Source: Viola odorata (lineage: Eukaryota > Streptophyta > Magnoliopsida > Malpighiales > Violaceae). Taken from it: 64,000 nucleotides of DNA. The position numbers and the translations under genes were made by a program. Numbering within the stretch: the stretch's first letter is position 1; every line of letters starts with the position of its first letter. The notes beneath the pieces were generated by a model. That model had not been told where the DNA came from. It saw only the letters and a list, made by a program, of their open reading frames with translations, and ran no database searches. Below, one piece after another: positions 19,891-29,569 of this stretch. The stretch spans positions 33,120,719 to 33,184,718 of the forward strand of contig OY829541.1 in NCBI GenBank assembly GCA_963691705.1. The letters are read 5' to 3'.

Positions 19891-22773
19891 TAAAATGAGC
19901 ATGGTACATTGAGAGAGTATGAGCGTAGCACACAAGAAAAGAAAAGAGAGAAGAAAGCAAGAGGAGAGTTGAATACACGCCATGATAAAAGCAAGCATGG
20001 TAGAGATTGTGAGGCTAAACACTTGAGTGTATTAGCGAAAGGAAGAGATGTGAGGCACATGCTCTTGACTAACAAGGTGTGTCTTGTACTTTGGTACAAG
20101 GCGCATTGCTTTAGTATTTCCACTAACCTTCCTTCTACCCTACCAAGTCAAATTGTCTCACTCTTACAGGAATATAAAGATGTATTTCCGTCCGAGATGC
20201 CTAGCGGCCTCCCTCCCATCCGCGGGATAGAGCACCAGATAGACTTAGTGCCCAACGTGCAATCCCGAGGAGACGAAGGAGCTTCAAAGGCATGTTGATG
20301 AGTTGTTGAGGAAGGGTTTCATTAGAGAGATTATGTCCCCTTGTGCGGTGCCTGTGCTGCTAGTACCGAAGAAAGATGGCTCGTGGAGGATGTGTGTCAA
20401 ATGCCGAGCCATCAACAAGTTCACGGTGAGAAATCGACACCCTATACTGCGCCTAGATGGGATGCTTGATGAGCTAAGTGGGAGCAAGATGTACTCAAAA
20501 GTTGACCTCATGAGTGGCTACCACAAAATACGGATGCAGGAAGGTGATGAATGGAAAATGAATTCAAAACTAAGTATGGTTTGTATGAATGGATGGCAAT
20601 GCCATTCGGTTTATCCAATGCTCCTAATACATTTATGAGACTCATGAGCTATGTCTTGCGTGATTTCATTGGGAAATATGTTGTGGTTTATTTTGATGAC
20701 ATACTTGTGTATAGTCCTTCTATTAATATGCACATTTTTCATTTGCGAACGATACTTGACACTTTGCGCACACACAAACTTTATGCTAAACTTGTTAAGT
20801 GAAAATTTTGTTTGGACCATGTACACATTCTTGGCTTTGTTGTAAGTGTAGATGGTGTGCAAGTTGATGAAGAAAAAGTAAAAGCCATCCGAGAGTGGCC
20901 AATTCCCAAAAATGCTAGTGAAGTAAGATCTTTCCATGGGTTTACAAGTTTCTATCGCCGCTTTGTCCCCAACTTCTCAACAATAGTAGCGCTACTCAAT
21001 GAACTCACAAAGAAAAATGTGGTTTTCGAATAGGGAGATAGACAAGCCACGACATTCCAAGAGCTTAAGGAAAGGCTCATGTGCTCACCCATATTAGCCC
21101 TCACAGACTTCACCAAAGCGTTTGAATTGGAGTGTGATGAAAGCGGCATTGACATAGGGGTTGTTCTAACCCAAGAGGGTCGCCCTATTGCCTACTTTAG
21201 TGAGAAGTTAAGTGGAGCTCAACTCAATTATTCAACTTATGACTGTGAGCTCTATGCATTGGTGAGAGCGCTCATCGTTTGGGAGCACTACTTATTGCCG
21301 AATCAATTCGTCATCCACACGAACCACTTAAGCTTGAAATTTCTTCAAGGCCAAGCTAAGTTGAATAAAATACATGCTAAGTGGATGGAGATCATTGAGG
21401 CCTTCCCGTACACTATCAAATATAAGCAAGGCAAGGAAAATGTAGTTGTCGATGCACTCTCAAGAAGGTACGCTCTCTTGAAATCACTTTATGCACAAAT
21501 TTTTGGCTTTTCTCACTTAATTTATTTGTATGAATATGATGAAGATTTTCGTGATATCTATGCGGCATGCGAACGCGCACCTCACTTGCACTTCTTCCGG
21601 CATGATAACTTTTTATTTAAGCATGATAGACTTTGCATACCTCGTTCTAGCATCCAAGAATTACTTATTTTGGAAGCTCATTGTGGAGCTTTAAGTGGAC
21701 ATTTTAGAACTGCTAAAAATTTGCATGCACTTAAGTCATATTTCTTTTGGCCGAAGATGAAAATTGATGTGACCACCATTGTGAACCGATGTATTGTATG
21801 CAAGAAAGTTAAGTCTACCTCTAAATATTATGCTAGCTACATACCCCTCCCCATTGCTCAACAACCATGGGTAGATTTATCTATGGACTTTGTGTTAGGC
21901 TTGCCTAGGTTTCGACATGGTAATGATTCAATCTTTGTTGTTGTGGACCGTTTCTCAAAAATGGCACATTTCATACCATGCGCTAAAACTCACGATGCCA
22001 CACACATTGCGCACTTATTTTTCCAATATGTTGTGCGCATCCATGGCATGCCTAAAAGTATTGTAAGTGATAGAGACATTAAATTTCTAAGTCACATTTG
22101 GAGAACATTATGGGCAAAGTTGGGCACTAAACTCCTCTTCTCCACCACTTATCATCCACAAACTGATGGGCAAATGAAGGTGGTGAATAGGACTTTAGGG
22201 TCTTTACTTCGGGTAATGATTACCAAACATGGAGTAAAATGGGAAGATTGTCTTGCTTTTGCTGAATTTGCTTATAATCATGCATATCATACTTCCATTG
22301 GGTTTTCTCCTTTTGAGGTGGTATACGGGTTCAAGCCCTTAATCCCTCTTGACCTCTTACCTTTACCCGTGAGCTCCATTAAGTATGTAGATGGCAATGC
22401 TAAGGCAACGGAAGTCAAGAAACTCCATGAGCAAGTCCGAAGGAACATCGAGAACATGAATTAGCACGAGGTAGCCAAGCGTAACAAAGGCAAAAGGACT
22501 ACCTCTTTCGAGCCCGGACAATGGGTTTGGCTCCATTGGCAAAATGATCGCTTTCCTCACCAGTGGCAAGGAAAATTAAGCTCAAGAGGTGACGACCCTT
22601 TTCAAGTCCTCCATCATATCAATGACAATGCCTTTATCATTGACTTGTCAAGTGAGTATGGACCAATTAGTAACTCATTCAATGTTAATGACTTGTCGTC
22701 TTTTTGTACAGACCTTGAGGAGTCGCAGGACACTGATTCGAGGTCGAATCCTTCCGAAGGGGAGAGGAGATGA
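19891..22773 (+). pseudogene. E4 chromovirus (CRM-like) pol, degenerate
   Basis: It runs from the protease-RT linker (LQEYKDVFP, about 20170) through RT (YFDDILVYS near 20688), RNase H ([14 protein letters not shown]), integrase zinc region, catalytic core ([19 protein letters not shown]) and a C-terminal GDDPFQVL segment to a stop at 22771-22773. The [14 protein letters not shown] start and the integrase style fit the CRM-like chromovirus group. Frameshifts lie near 20275 and 20590, with stops at 20800, 21031 and 22462. The catalytic Glu of integrase reads Lys (22177-22179, DGQMKVVN). Gag and protease are missing apart from 18805-18907. Confidence 0.85.
22756..22770 (+). promoter_or_regulatory. 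E4 polypurine tract
   Basis: GAAGGGGAGAGGAGA directly precedes the TG of the 3' LTR and would prime plus-strand synthesis. It is a textbook tract, unlike the Tat elements in this window. Confidence 0.75.
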
Positions 22774-23789
22774 TGTGATCATGGAAGCACCACTCATTGA
22801 CAACTTGTCACAAGGCCCAATCACATGAAGCATGGCCAAGAGACTCACACTTTAGATTGAGGCCACAATGCCCGGAGAAGCTCACCAAATCGAGAACCGA
22901 ACTTTGACGCTCATCACACACCATACCGAGGGCTATGAGTCAGCCACATCTCCATCGCAAGCCCAAAGTCACTTGCGCTACCACTCATGTCTATCCCAAG
23001 CGTCATGGCCTAGGCGGACATCACATGAGGACACTTCATGCCTATCGCAGCCACCGCATGGCCTATCGCACCTATCGGAGGCTTCATGCCTTGACCGAAC
23101 AAGCCACGAGGCCTCGCCGTATAACCCTAGCATTCCATGAGGACAACCGCGCGTGCGCCAAGCGCATTTTGAAGAACGCAACCTAGCGGCGTGCCGTGAG
23201 TCTCGGCAATTTTAATTTCAAAACTTAACATTTGTAATTTCTAAAACTTATGTTTTATTTTGTAACGGCTAGGGCTAACCATATGCCGCTAAGCCCTTAG
23301 CGGCATACCGCTAGCCAAGGCCTATAAATAGGCGCTCATTTCCTCTCATTAGGTAGTTTAGCTTATGAGTGAATTGTAGAGTGAGAATACTCCTCCCCTT
23401 AACCTCTAAACTCACCCCTACCTTCCTTGAGAGAGATAGCTTGAGTTGAGAGTACTCCTCCTTATCCCTCTTTGGGAAATCAAACCTTGTAATCGTTGAT
23501 TGATATTTTGTGTAAGAAATATATGTGCGCATCACCTATCGTTTCCCAACATTGTGTTCTTCAAGTCTTGTGTATGTTCTATATTATTCGTCGTGTTCAA
23601 CTTCATCCATTTCATCCTTCTCCACTCCAACGATAATCTCCTCCTATCCTTTGTATCTTATCTTCCTCTGTCCGTTGCATTTCCGAGTCCTCCTTTTTAT
23701 GTCCTTGTACTTATTTTGTGTAAATGTTTGTATGATCTCTCGGTCTATATCCTAACCAAGAGCCTCCATGCACTACGATTCATTTCACA
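22771..23789 (+). repeat. E4 3' LTR
   Basis: It begins TGATGTGATC after the polypurine tract and probably ends TTTCACA, about 1,019 bp. It contains a 12-bp palindrome and a TATA box (23282-23330). It has no partner in the window. A second start of this LTR type lies at 26844. The flank on the right is E9 gag in opposite orientation, so E4 appears inserted in E9. Confidence 0.7.
23282..23330 (+). promoter_or_regulatory. Palindrome and TATA box in the E4 LTR
   Basis: TATGCCGCTAAG and CTTAGCGGCATA form a perfect 12-bp stem with a 2-nt loop (23282-23307). CTATAAATA follows at about 23322-23330. The stem lies 15 bp before the TATA box. Confidence 0.6.
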
Positions 23790-23794
23790 ACGAG

Positions 23795-25298
23795 TCAGAG
23801 CGCATTAGGGTTAGTGTTTGGGGCCGAAGGGTGGTGTGTAGTTGGTTTAGGTTGTAAGGCTGAAGATGTGTTAGAGTTAGGGTAAGTGTTTGGCTTTGGT
23901 GGAGGGGTGAATGGCGTCACTTTGTTGTCATGCTTGATATAGGTAGATTTTTCATGGAGTTTAGGGTTGGTAGAAGATGTGTACCTTAAAGTGTACTTAG
24001 GCTTGTCTATGCATTGTCTTTCAATTATGAGAGATAGGTGGAGCATTTCTTTCATACTGTGGTATGGTTGGAGGTCTAATTTATGGGTTATCTCCTTGTT
24101 CAATCCTCCCAAATACCGTGCCATGGTGGCTTCCTCCGCTTCCTCTACATTTGCCTTAAGGATAAGTGTTTCCTTTTCTTTGAAATAATCACTAATGGAC
24201 TTGTTACCTTGCTTAAGTTGTTGCAAGCATTGGTGCAAGTCACGGTTGTGATATTCTGGCACAAATTGATACCTCATTGCATCTTTCATATCCACCCAAG
24301 TAGAGATAGGCGGCTCACCAGTCTTGCGCCTCCATTGTTCTTCCTTTTCCCACCAAGTGGTGGCATAATGCAAAAATTCGACCGTAACCAAATTAATTTT
24401 CTTCTCCTCCGAATAGTTATGACATCGAAAAATCCGATCCATCTTTCCTTCCCAAATGAGATACACATCCAGATCATTTTTGCCATAAAATTAAGGAATT
24501 GTCATCTTAATACTTGATAAATTGAAGTCCACTTGGTTGTCGTCTTGGGGCCTAGGTGCTCTGTCGCGCCTTTGGACATGTGGAGCTTCGACATAGGGAT
24601 GATCATAGTGCTCGTGGGCAGATATCGTGGGAGCTTAAAAGTGAGGTCGAAGGTTTGGCCTAGGGTATCCATGGCCTCGGTGGGGCAGCCTTGGATATTG
24701 AAGCTCATTCATGTATAGGTCATCATCATGAGTGGAATTCAAGTGGTGGAAAGACTTGCCTATGTCGTGGCCTAGTGCGGCCGCGGGAGTGATATGGGGA
24801 AGGTGCAGGGTGTGCTGGTTGGTGGCGTGGTGCAGAAGGAAAGGATGTTGTGGCATTATTGGCAGCAGCTAACGGTATGTCGTTAGCTATTGGCTTAGCA
24901 AGAGGAAATGATGGCGTTGCTTGAGTTTCAAGGTTGTATGCTTGGCATCGCATGAGGGCTAAAGAGGCCTCTAAGGGGAAAGGCTATGAGCATTGTCGGA
25001 TGAGTGCATGTGGCCCTTGCTTAGTGTCTCAACATGGCCATTGTGCGGCGCAAAGGCCTCATCATTTGACATCCCATAGAAATGCACATCCCTAAGATCA
25101 TGGGGTGTGGTGTGTTGAGAGTAAGTATGCGTGTGCTTTCCCTTGAGCTTCGAAGCTCGCTCACCCTCCGCGCGATCCTTATCATCAAGCCCCACGGTAA
25201 GGGATTGTACCGCATGGGTAAGAGTGGCTAGGGTTTCGGCCAAGGGGTGTCCGGAGCCTCCCTTGCCTTGAATTGTTCATCACACTCTTAGCTGACAT
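23795..25298 (-). pseudogene. E9 chromovirus gag, degenerate
   Basis: The capsid region is clear at 24466-23860 (MYLIWEGKMDRIFRCHNYSE, WWEKEEQWRRKTGEPP, FKEKETLILKANVEEAEEAT, RYLGGLNKEITHKLDLQPY), typical of chromovirus Gag, followed by a Pro/Thr/Asn-rich tail. Less certain N-terminal pieces lie at 25243-24502. A likely start ATG at 25298 follows a TTTTTGCAG acceptor-like site but is in another frame from the next piece, so frameshifts exist. The zinc knuckle and pol are absent because E4 cuts the gene at about 23790. Confidence 0.75.
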
Positions 25299-26843
25299 GA
25301 TGTGAAATACCTGCAAAAATTAACAAACTAATATTCTTATAAGTGTTAGTGAAAGTTCACTCCTTCACGTGTTCACGCTCGGTGTTTACACTCTACTTTG
25401 ACGCGCTCCCAATTCACTCAACTCATGCCTCCAAGTTCATGAACTCACTTAGAACTAGGTAAGGTAGTGGTAAGCACAAGGATAAGTCAAGCAATCGACT
25501 CAAGGAAATAAGGAAAAGCAAGCACAAGAGCAACTCAAGAGATACACTAGAAAAACGCAACTTAGACTCAGAAAAGAAAAGAAGGAATATAAGGGACTTA
25601 GGTGTTTTAAGGACTTGACAATTGACTTGAGACTTAAGGACATAAAATAAAGGACTTGAAAAGGAGTTTAGAACACAGTGTAGCAGCTATTACACTTGGG
25701 TTTAATACTCCCACGTTTTTGTGTTTAGGTGACAACTTTTTGAGTGTTTTAAGTTTAGGACTTGTGAGCAACTTGTCTTGTTTGGGTTTAGGACTTTGGT
25801 TTAAGACTTCTAGAAGAATTTTTGGTGAGATATTTGACAAGATATTGGATGTGAAGTCCAGATAGGTTTGTATGCTCAAAGGGGAAAAGTGCAGGTTGCT
25901 TTAGAGGGGACTTTTTGGCTTAGCACAAAAATGGTAAGTTTTAGGGAAGAGAGTATGTTAGGTGAGGGTTTTAGGGAAAATGGTGTAAGAGGTGATGTGG
26001 CTGCTAAATTTGGTCTAACAGAACAAGGATTAAACAATTTATAAACACAAAAAATTAATGGAAAGACTCAAGAAAAGGATCAAACCCAGCACACAAGGAA
26101 GAACACTCTTGAATATTCAAGAATAACTCAAGAACACCAAGAACACAGATTTTTCAAAGACACTTTAAACTCAAAAATATTTGGATAAAACTCACAAAAA
26201 GGACTCTAAAGACTCTTAAGACACTAAATAAAAAGATTCAAATAAGAAAACTATAGTAAATTTGGTGTAGAGACGTGACACAACTCAAGAACACGAAGAA
26301 CACAAAAAGTTGACACCTTTGACCAATTTTCAGATAAATTAATTTTGACAAGGATTTCCTTTGAAATAAATTCTCAAAAATAGCTCAAAAATTCCATAAG
26401 ACACAGGAGAACAACATTCAACTAAGGAGAAAGAAAAATATGGCTAAAAAATTATAGAAAAATATACCAATCCTTGAACAACTAAAGCTCCGCTACCACT
26501 TGATATGATCCATGGTTCTCTTGCGAGCTTAGTGGAATTTGGGGCACCAAAGTTGTGCGCTTTTGGGTAAGAAAGCAGTGGGTTTATGTTCTTTATTTAA
26601 GGATCTAGTTTAAGTTAGGATTTGGCACGCTCACACGAAGGAGAAGACACAATCATACACTCAAACACAAATGCGAGGAAAAGGAACTTAGTCAGATGAC
26701 TAAGGATCTTGTTTGGCCTTTTGATATTGGAAATTCACAATAAATGTGCAATACAAATATGACACTAAAACAAGTGGAAAATTGAATATTTTTACTTGAA
26801 TCAAGCCTTAGGATTTCCAAACCATGGAGGCAAGCACTAAGAG
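25299..26843 (-). mobile_element. E9 leader, primer binding site and probable 5' LTR remnant
   Basis: It is non-coding. The minus-strand TGGTAGCGGAGCTTTAG at 26498-26482 resembles the initiator-Met type PBS (TGGTATCAGAGC) with changes, and TATCA just before it would be the LTR end near 26509. The stretch 26509-26843 should then be E9 LTR. The 1.2-kb leader 25299-26480 is A-rich and full of stops; I see no gene in it. Confidence 0.45.
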
Positions 26844-27002
26844 TGATGTGATCACGGATGCACCAGCCTTAGACTCTCCGCTGCGAGGACTAATCACCCG
26901 GAATATGACCTATCGTGAGGCATGCGAACCTATCGGGAGCCTATCGGGAGGCATAAGCGAAGCTAGCGCCAACCCTACATCCCTTGTGCAATCTACCGGG
27001 AG
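26844..27002 (+). repeat. Chromovirus LTR start fragment
   Basis: TGATGTGATCACGGATGCACC resembles the start of the E4 LTR at 22771. Only 159 bp remain before the E5 LTR begins, so E5 probably inserted in or replaced the rest. Confidence 0.45.
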
Positions 27003-27572
27003 TGATAATAATTTATCTTCTGCCGAAGGATGTATGGCGGAGCAGCTCTTCTCGGATCAGTGTGCGCGACGGTCCACAGTACCTGCAATGCGCCGGAGGG
27101 GGTCTCCGGCGGAAACACTCCGATGCTTAAGTCAGTAGGTGTACTGAAATTGGCAGAGTTTTGGCCAGTCAAGTCCGCTTACCTGCCTCCTTTGTGGGGG
27201 AGGTATTTATAGAAGAAAGGGGGCGTTCCTGCCCGAGTAAACGGGTACGGAGCTATCGCTCGCGTTAGGGTCTGTGATTCGCCCTTATCGTGACACGCTA
27301 CCTCGATGGTAGGTGTTTAGGTAGATATTGCCGCGGTAGGATAATGGCCTGAGCGTTAATCCTGACGCGTGGTTTCCTCTGGATGAGATAACTCTTTGAA
27401 CCAAGCAGGAGGTCCGTAAAAGGAGCCGGTAAGGCCCCGTTGGCCTCTGTAGCGTTAGCCTTTGGGGAAGGTAGCGATTTTGTCCCTACTGTGGTGGTGC
27501 GAAACAGTAGCTATGCCTCTCCCCACCGGGTGATAGGCGAAAATACCCTTTCTTTTAGGTGGATTGTTATCA
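27003..27572 (-). repeat. E5 3' LTR
   Basis: 570 bp, TGATAAT...GTTATCA. The hairpin stem CGCCGGAG/CTCCGGCG is at 27091-27111 and the plus-strand TATTTATAG near 27205 marks the minus-strand TATA box. It is directly followed by the LTR-edge motif at 27573-27588. Confidence 0.87.
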
Positions 27573-27588
27573 TAAGCCCAACTGAAAA
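27573..27588 (-). repeat. LTR-edge motif of E5
   Basis: Plus-strand TAAGCCCAACTGAAAA abuts the LTR. A second copy (TGAGCCCAACTGAAAA) lies at 28313-28328 between A4 and A3. Confidence 0.7.
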
Positions 27589-27700
27589 TGAGCCCGAGTG
27601 TTTACCAAGGGCTAACGTTCCTTCTCTCACGGAGAGTCCCTTTATGTACCGGGGAGGTTTTGCCTCAAAAAAATGATCCTGACGGTTTTTTTGTCAGGAT

Positions 27701-27708
27701 CTATAAAT
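27701..27708 (+). promoter_or_regulatory. A4 (E5) TATA box
   Basis: CTATAAAT is 62 bp before the A4 ATG at 27770. It is the same octamer as in E1, E6 and E7. Confidence 0.62.
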
Positions 27709-27769
27709 CAGAGGTTTCTCTGTGCCAGTTTCTTCGCATTTTTCACGTTCTTTCTTTTCGTATTCCGCC

Positions 27770-28153
27770 ATGGATGAACTGACTCGCAATTTCCTGATCT
27801 CCAAAACTCTGACCCTGAAGAATATTACTGAGGGTGACATCGGCTTCCTGGAGAGGATGATCACCAAGACCTCCGAGGATGTCCTGGAGTTGCGGGGGGT
27901 GCTAACCCCTATTCTGTCTAGACAGCTGGGAATAACTCTGGAGGATTTTAATCCCCTAGAGAGTTTGGCGAAACTGGCCACTGTCAGTGCTCACCTTGAT
28001 GTGGTGGCCTCGATGCTGCAGCAGAGGAAAGATCTGCTGGCCTGTTGCCTAAAGGGCATGAGAGCTTGCTCTTCCGAACTGACCTCCGTCGCTGACACTT
28101 TAAGGGAGGTTCCCGTTGTGCCAGGGGAAGATGATGCGGGGTCCAATATCTGA
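27770..28153 (+). CDS. A4 (E5): small helical accessory protein
   Basis: This 127-residue intact frame starts MDELTRNFLISKTLTLKNI. ATG 27770 is preferred over the upstream in-frame 27722 because E1 and E6 start at the same residue and because of the TATA spacing. Conserved blocks are MITKTSEDVLELRGVLTPIL and MLQQRKDLLACCLKGMR. It is antisense to E5 and is the accessory gene nearest the LTR. Conservation of length and of the hydrophobic pattern across elements suggests a real protein. It has no recognised domain. Confidence 0.75.
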   Translation: MDELTRNFLISKTLTLKNITEGDIGFLERMITKTSEDVLELRGVLTPILSRQLGITLEDFNPLESLAKLATVSAHLDVVASMLQQRKDLLACCLKGMRACSSELTSVADTLREVPVVPGEDDAGSNI

Positions 28154-28312
28154 CCGCTGGCTCCGCTTCTTCTCGTTGCTTTTCTTATGTTTCTTGTACA
28201 TATCTGAACGCTAAGGCCACCTGGCCATAAATAAATAACTGTCTCTGCTTTTTCCCAAGTTTTCTCTTTCTCTTGCGTGGTTGCTTGCTTTATTGGTTGG
28301 AAATATTTGTCA

Positions 28313-28328
28313 TGAGCCCAACTGAAAA
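28313..28328 (-). repeat. Internal copy of the LTR-edge motif (E5)
   Basis: TGAGCCCAACTGAAAA is preceded by TCA as at the real LTR edge. It lies between A4 (ends 28153) and A3 (starts 28650). With 27573-27588 it brackets the A4 unit. Confidence 0.65.
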
Positions 28329-28565
28329 TGGGTCCTCCTCGGGACATTGTATTGCAGTGGTCGCGTTCCGAGGATTAGCAATGAATGCTCTGTCTTGACT
28401 GTTACAGGTCGTCTTTTCAGTGGCAGGTGGTTGGGCGGTTCTTCGGTGCCCTTTGATTGGTGCATTCGACGAGCAGACGCGCCTGTGACGGATCGGATTC
28501 TGTAATTGCAGTTATTTTTCCCAAGCATCTTGATTGATTTTTCAGGGATCGAGATGCTCACTCGG

Positions 28566-28574
28566 CTATATAAG
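28566..28574 (+). promoter_or_regulatory. A3 (E5) TATA box
   Basis: CTATATAAG is about 80 bp before ATG 28650. A T-rich run and CTTTTGCAG just before the ATG also resemble a splice acceptor. Confidence 0.55.
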
Positions 28575-28649
28575 GGAGTTTGGTTTCCCTTTCCTGTTCA
28601 TCTTCTTCCTTTTCCTTCTTTTTTTTTTTTTTTTGCTTTTGCAGGTGGC

Positions 28650-29072
28650 ATGGCAGATTTTTATTTCCTAAGTTCCATGGATCGTGACTCCTTGCCGACT
28701 CCCCCAACTTCGCCGGACTCAGATCATCCCCCTCCTTCGCCACCGTGGAGGCCTCCGGTCCGCCGAAAGGGTCGTAAGAAGTAGGGGAAACGGACTTCCC
28801 AGACGCCCTTTGCGACGTTGGCTTCTTCTGGTTCTGCTACTCAAGAGGGTGGCAAACGTTTTCCTTCCCCTGACTGCTCGCTGAACGAGGATTTTCCCAT
28901 CAATGCTGGTGTGGGGTTGGCAGATTCGGGCGCAAAAGGAAAATCATGCCCGTCAGGGTCCTGCCCAGAAAGGGAGGCAGACCAGCCGGTCCCGAATACT
29001 GACGGGAAGATGCCGTTCCTTGATGATGACGGGGTTTATTACCACGGCATTTATTGGCCTGATGAGGATTAG
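28650..29072 (+). pseudogene. A3 (E5): proline-rich accessory protein with one nonsense codon
   Basis: It begins MADFYFLSSMDRDSLPTPP and continues with PPPSPPWRPPVRRKGRKK, then TAG at 28782-28784. The same frame stays open to 29072 and ends DDDGVYYHGIYWPDED, matching the conserved acidic/Tyr tail of E6 (DDDVVYCYGITWSDGD). It therefore looks like a recently killed gene of 140 codons. The middle is Ser/Gly/Pro-rich. The family is unknown. Confidence 0.7.
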
Positions 29073-29377
29073 CCGTTTCGCATTGTACCCGCCTGTTGGC
29101 GTTTTATGAATAAAATAATGCTTTCTATTTTTCCTTTTTTGTCGTTACTTCCGTTAGCCTGCTGGTTCTTGGTGATAGCTAACGCAAGCGGTTGGACTGA
29201 CTGAGGCAATCGCTTCGAGGTTACTCTGACCGGGTCAATACTGTCTCGCCCCTTTGGGGAGTCTCGACGAATAACTTCTCTTTTTTCAAATATCTTTAAT
29301 GCGTTTCCACGTGGCCAACTTCATTTACACGCGTCTTCGCCCGATTGGTGACTCAATTAATGCTGTGGCATTTTTAT

Positions 29378-29389
29378 CCTTTAAGAGGG
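29378..29389 (+). promoter_or_regulatory. A2 (E5) TATA-like box
   Basis: TCCTTTAAGAGG is about 190 bp before ATG 29570. Position and sequence match the A2 boxes of E1 and E6. Confidence 0.45.
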
Positions 29390-29569
29390 GCCGTTCTCCA
29401 ATTTCTCAAAACGTTTGCCCTCGCTTCGAATTTTCCTTCTTGTATTCCTTCGTCTTCTTCTCCGAATACTTTTTCGGCCGCTCGTCACTGTCCGCCGATT
29501 TCCCTGCGATTCTTCTCTTTTAAGGTATCAATTCGTCCCTTCTCAGATTTCCTTTTTTGTTGGTTTGCT

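Noticed and set aside
22868..23186. Plus and minus frames rich in His, Ser and Arg in the E4 LTR
   Set aside because: They overlap each other in several frames within the U3 and show no relation to any element protein.
23500..23808. Hydrophobic plus-strand frame, possible membrane protein
   Set aside because: It lies in the 3' half of the E4 LTR, has no homologue elsewhere in the window and is pyrimidine-rich by composition.
28619..28635. T16 run as a poly(A) tail of a processed pseudogene or as a polypurine tract
   Set aside because: It sits between the TATA box and ATG of A3, with no retrotransposed gene or LTR edge beside it.
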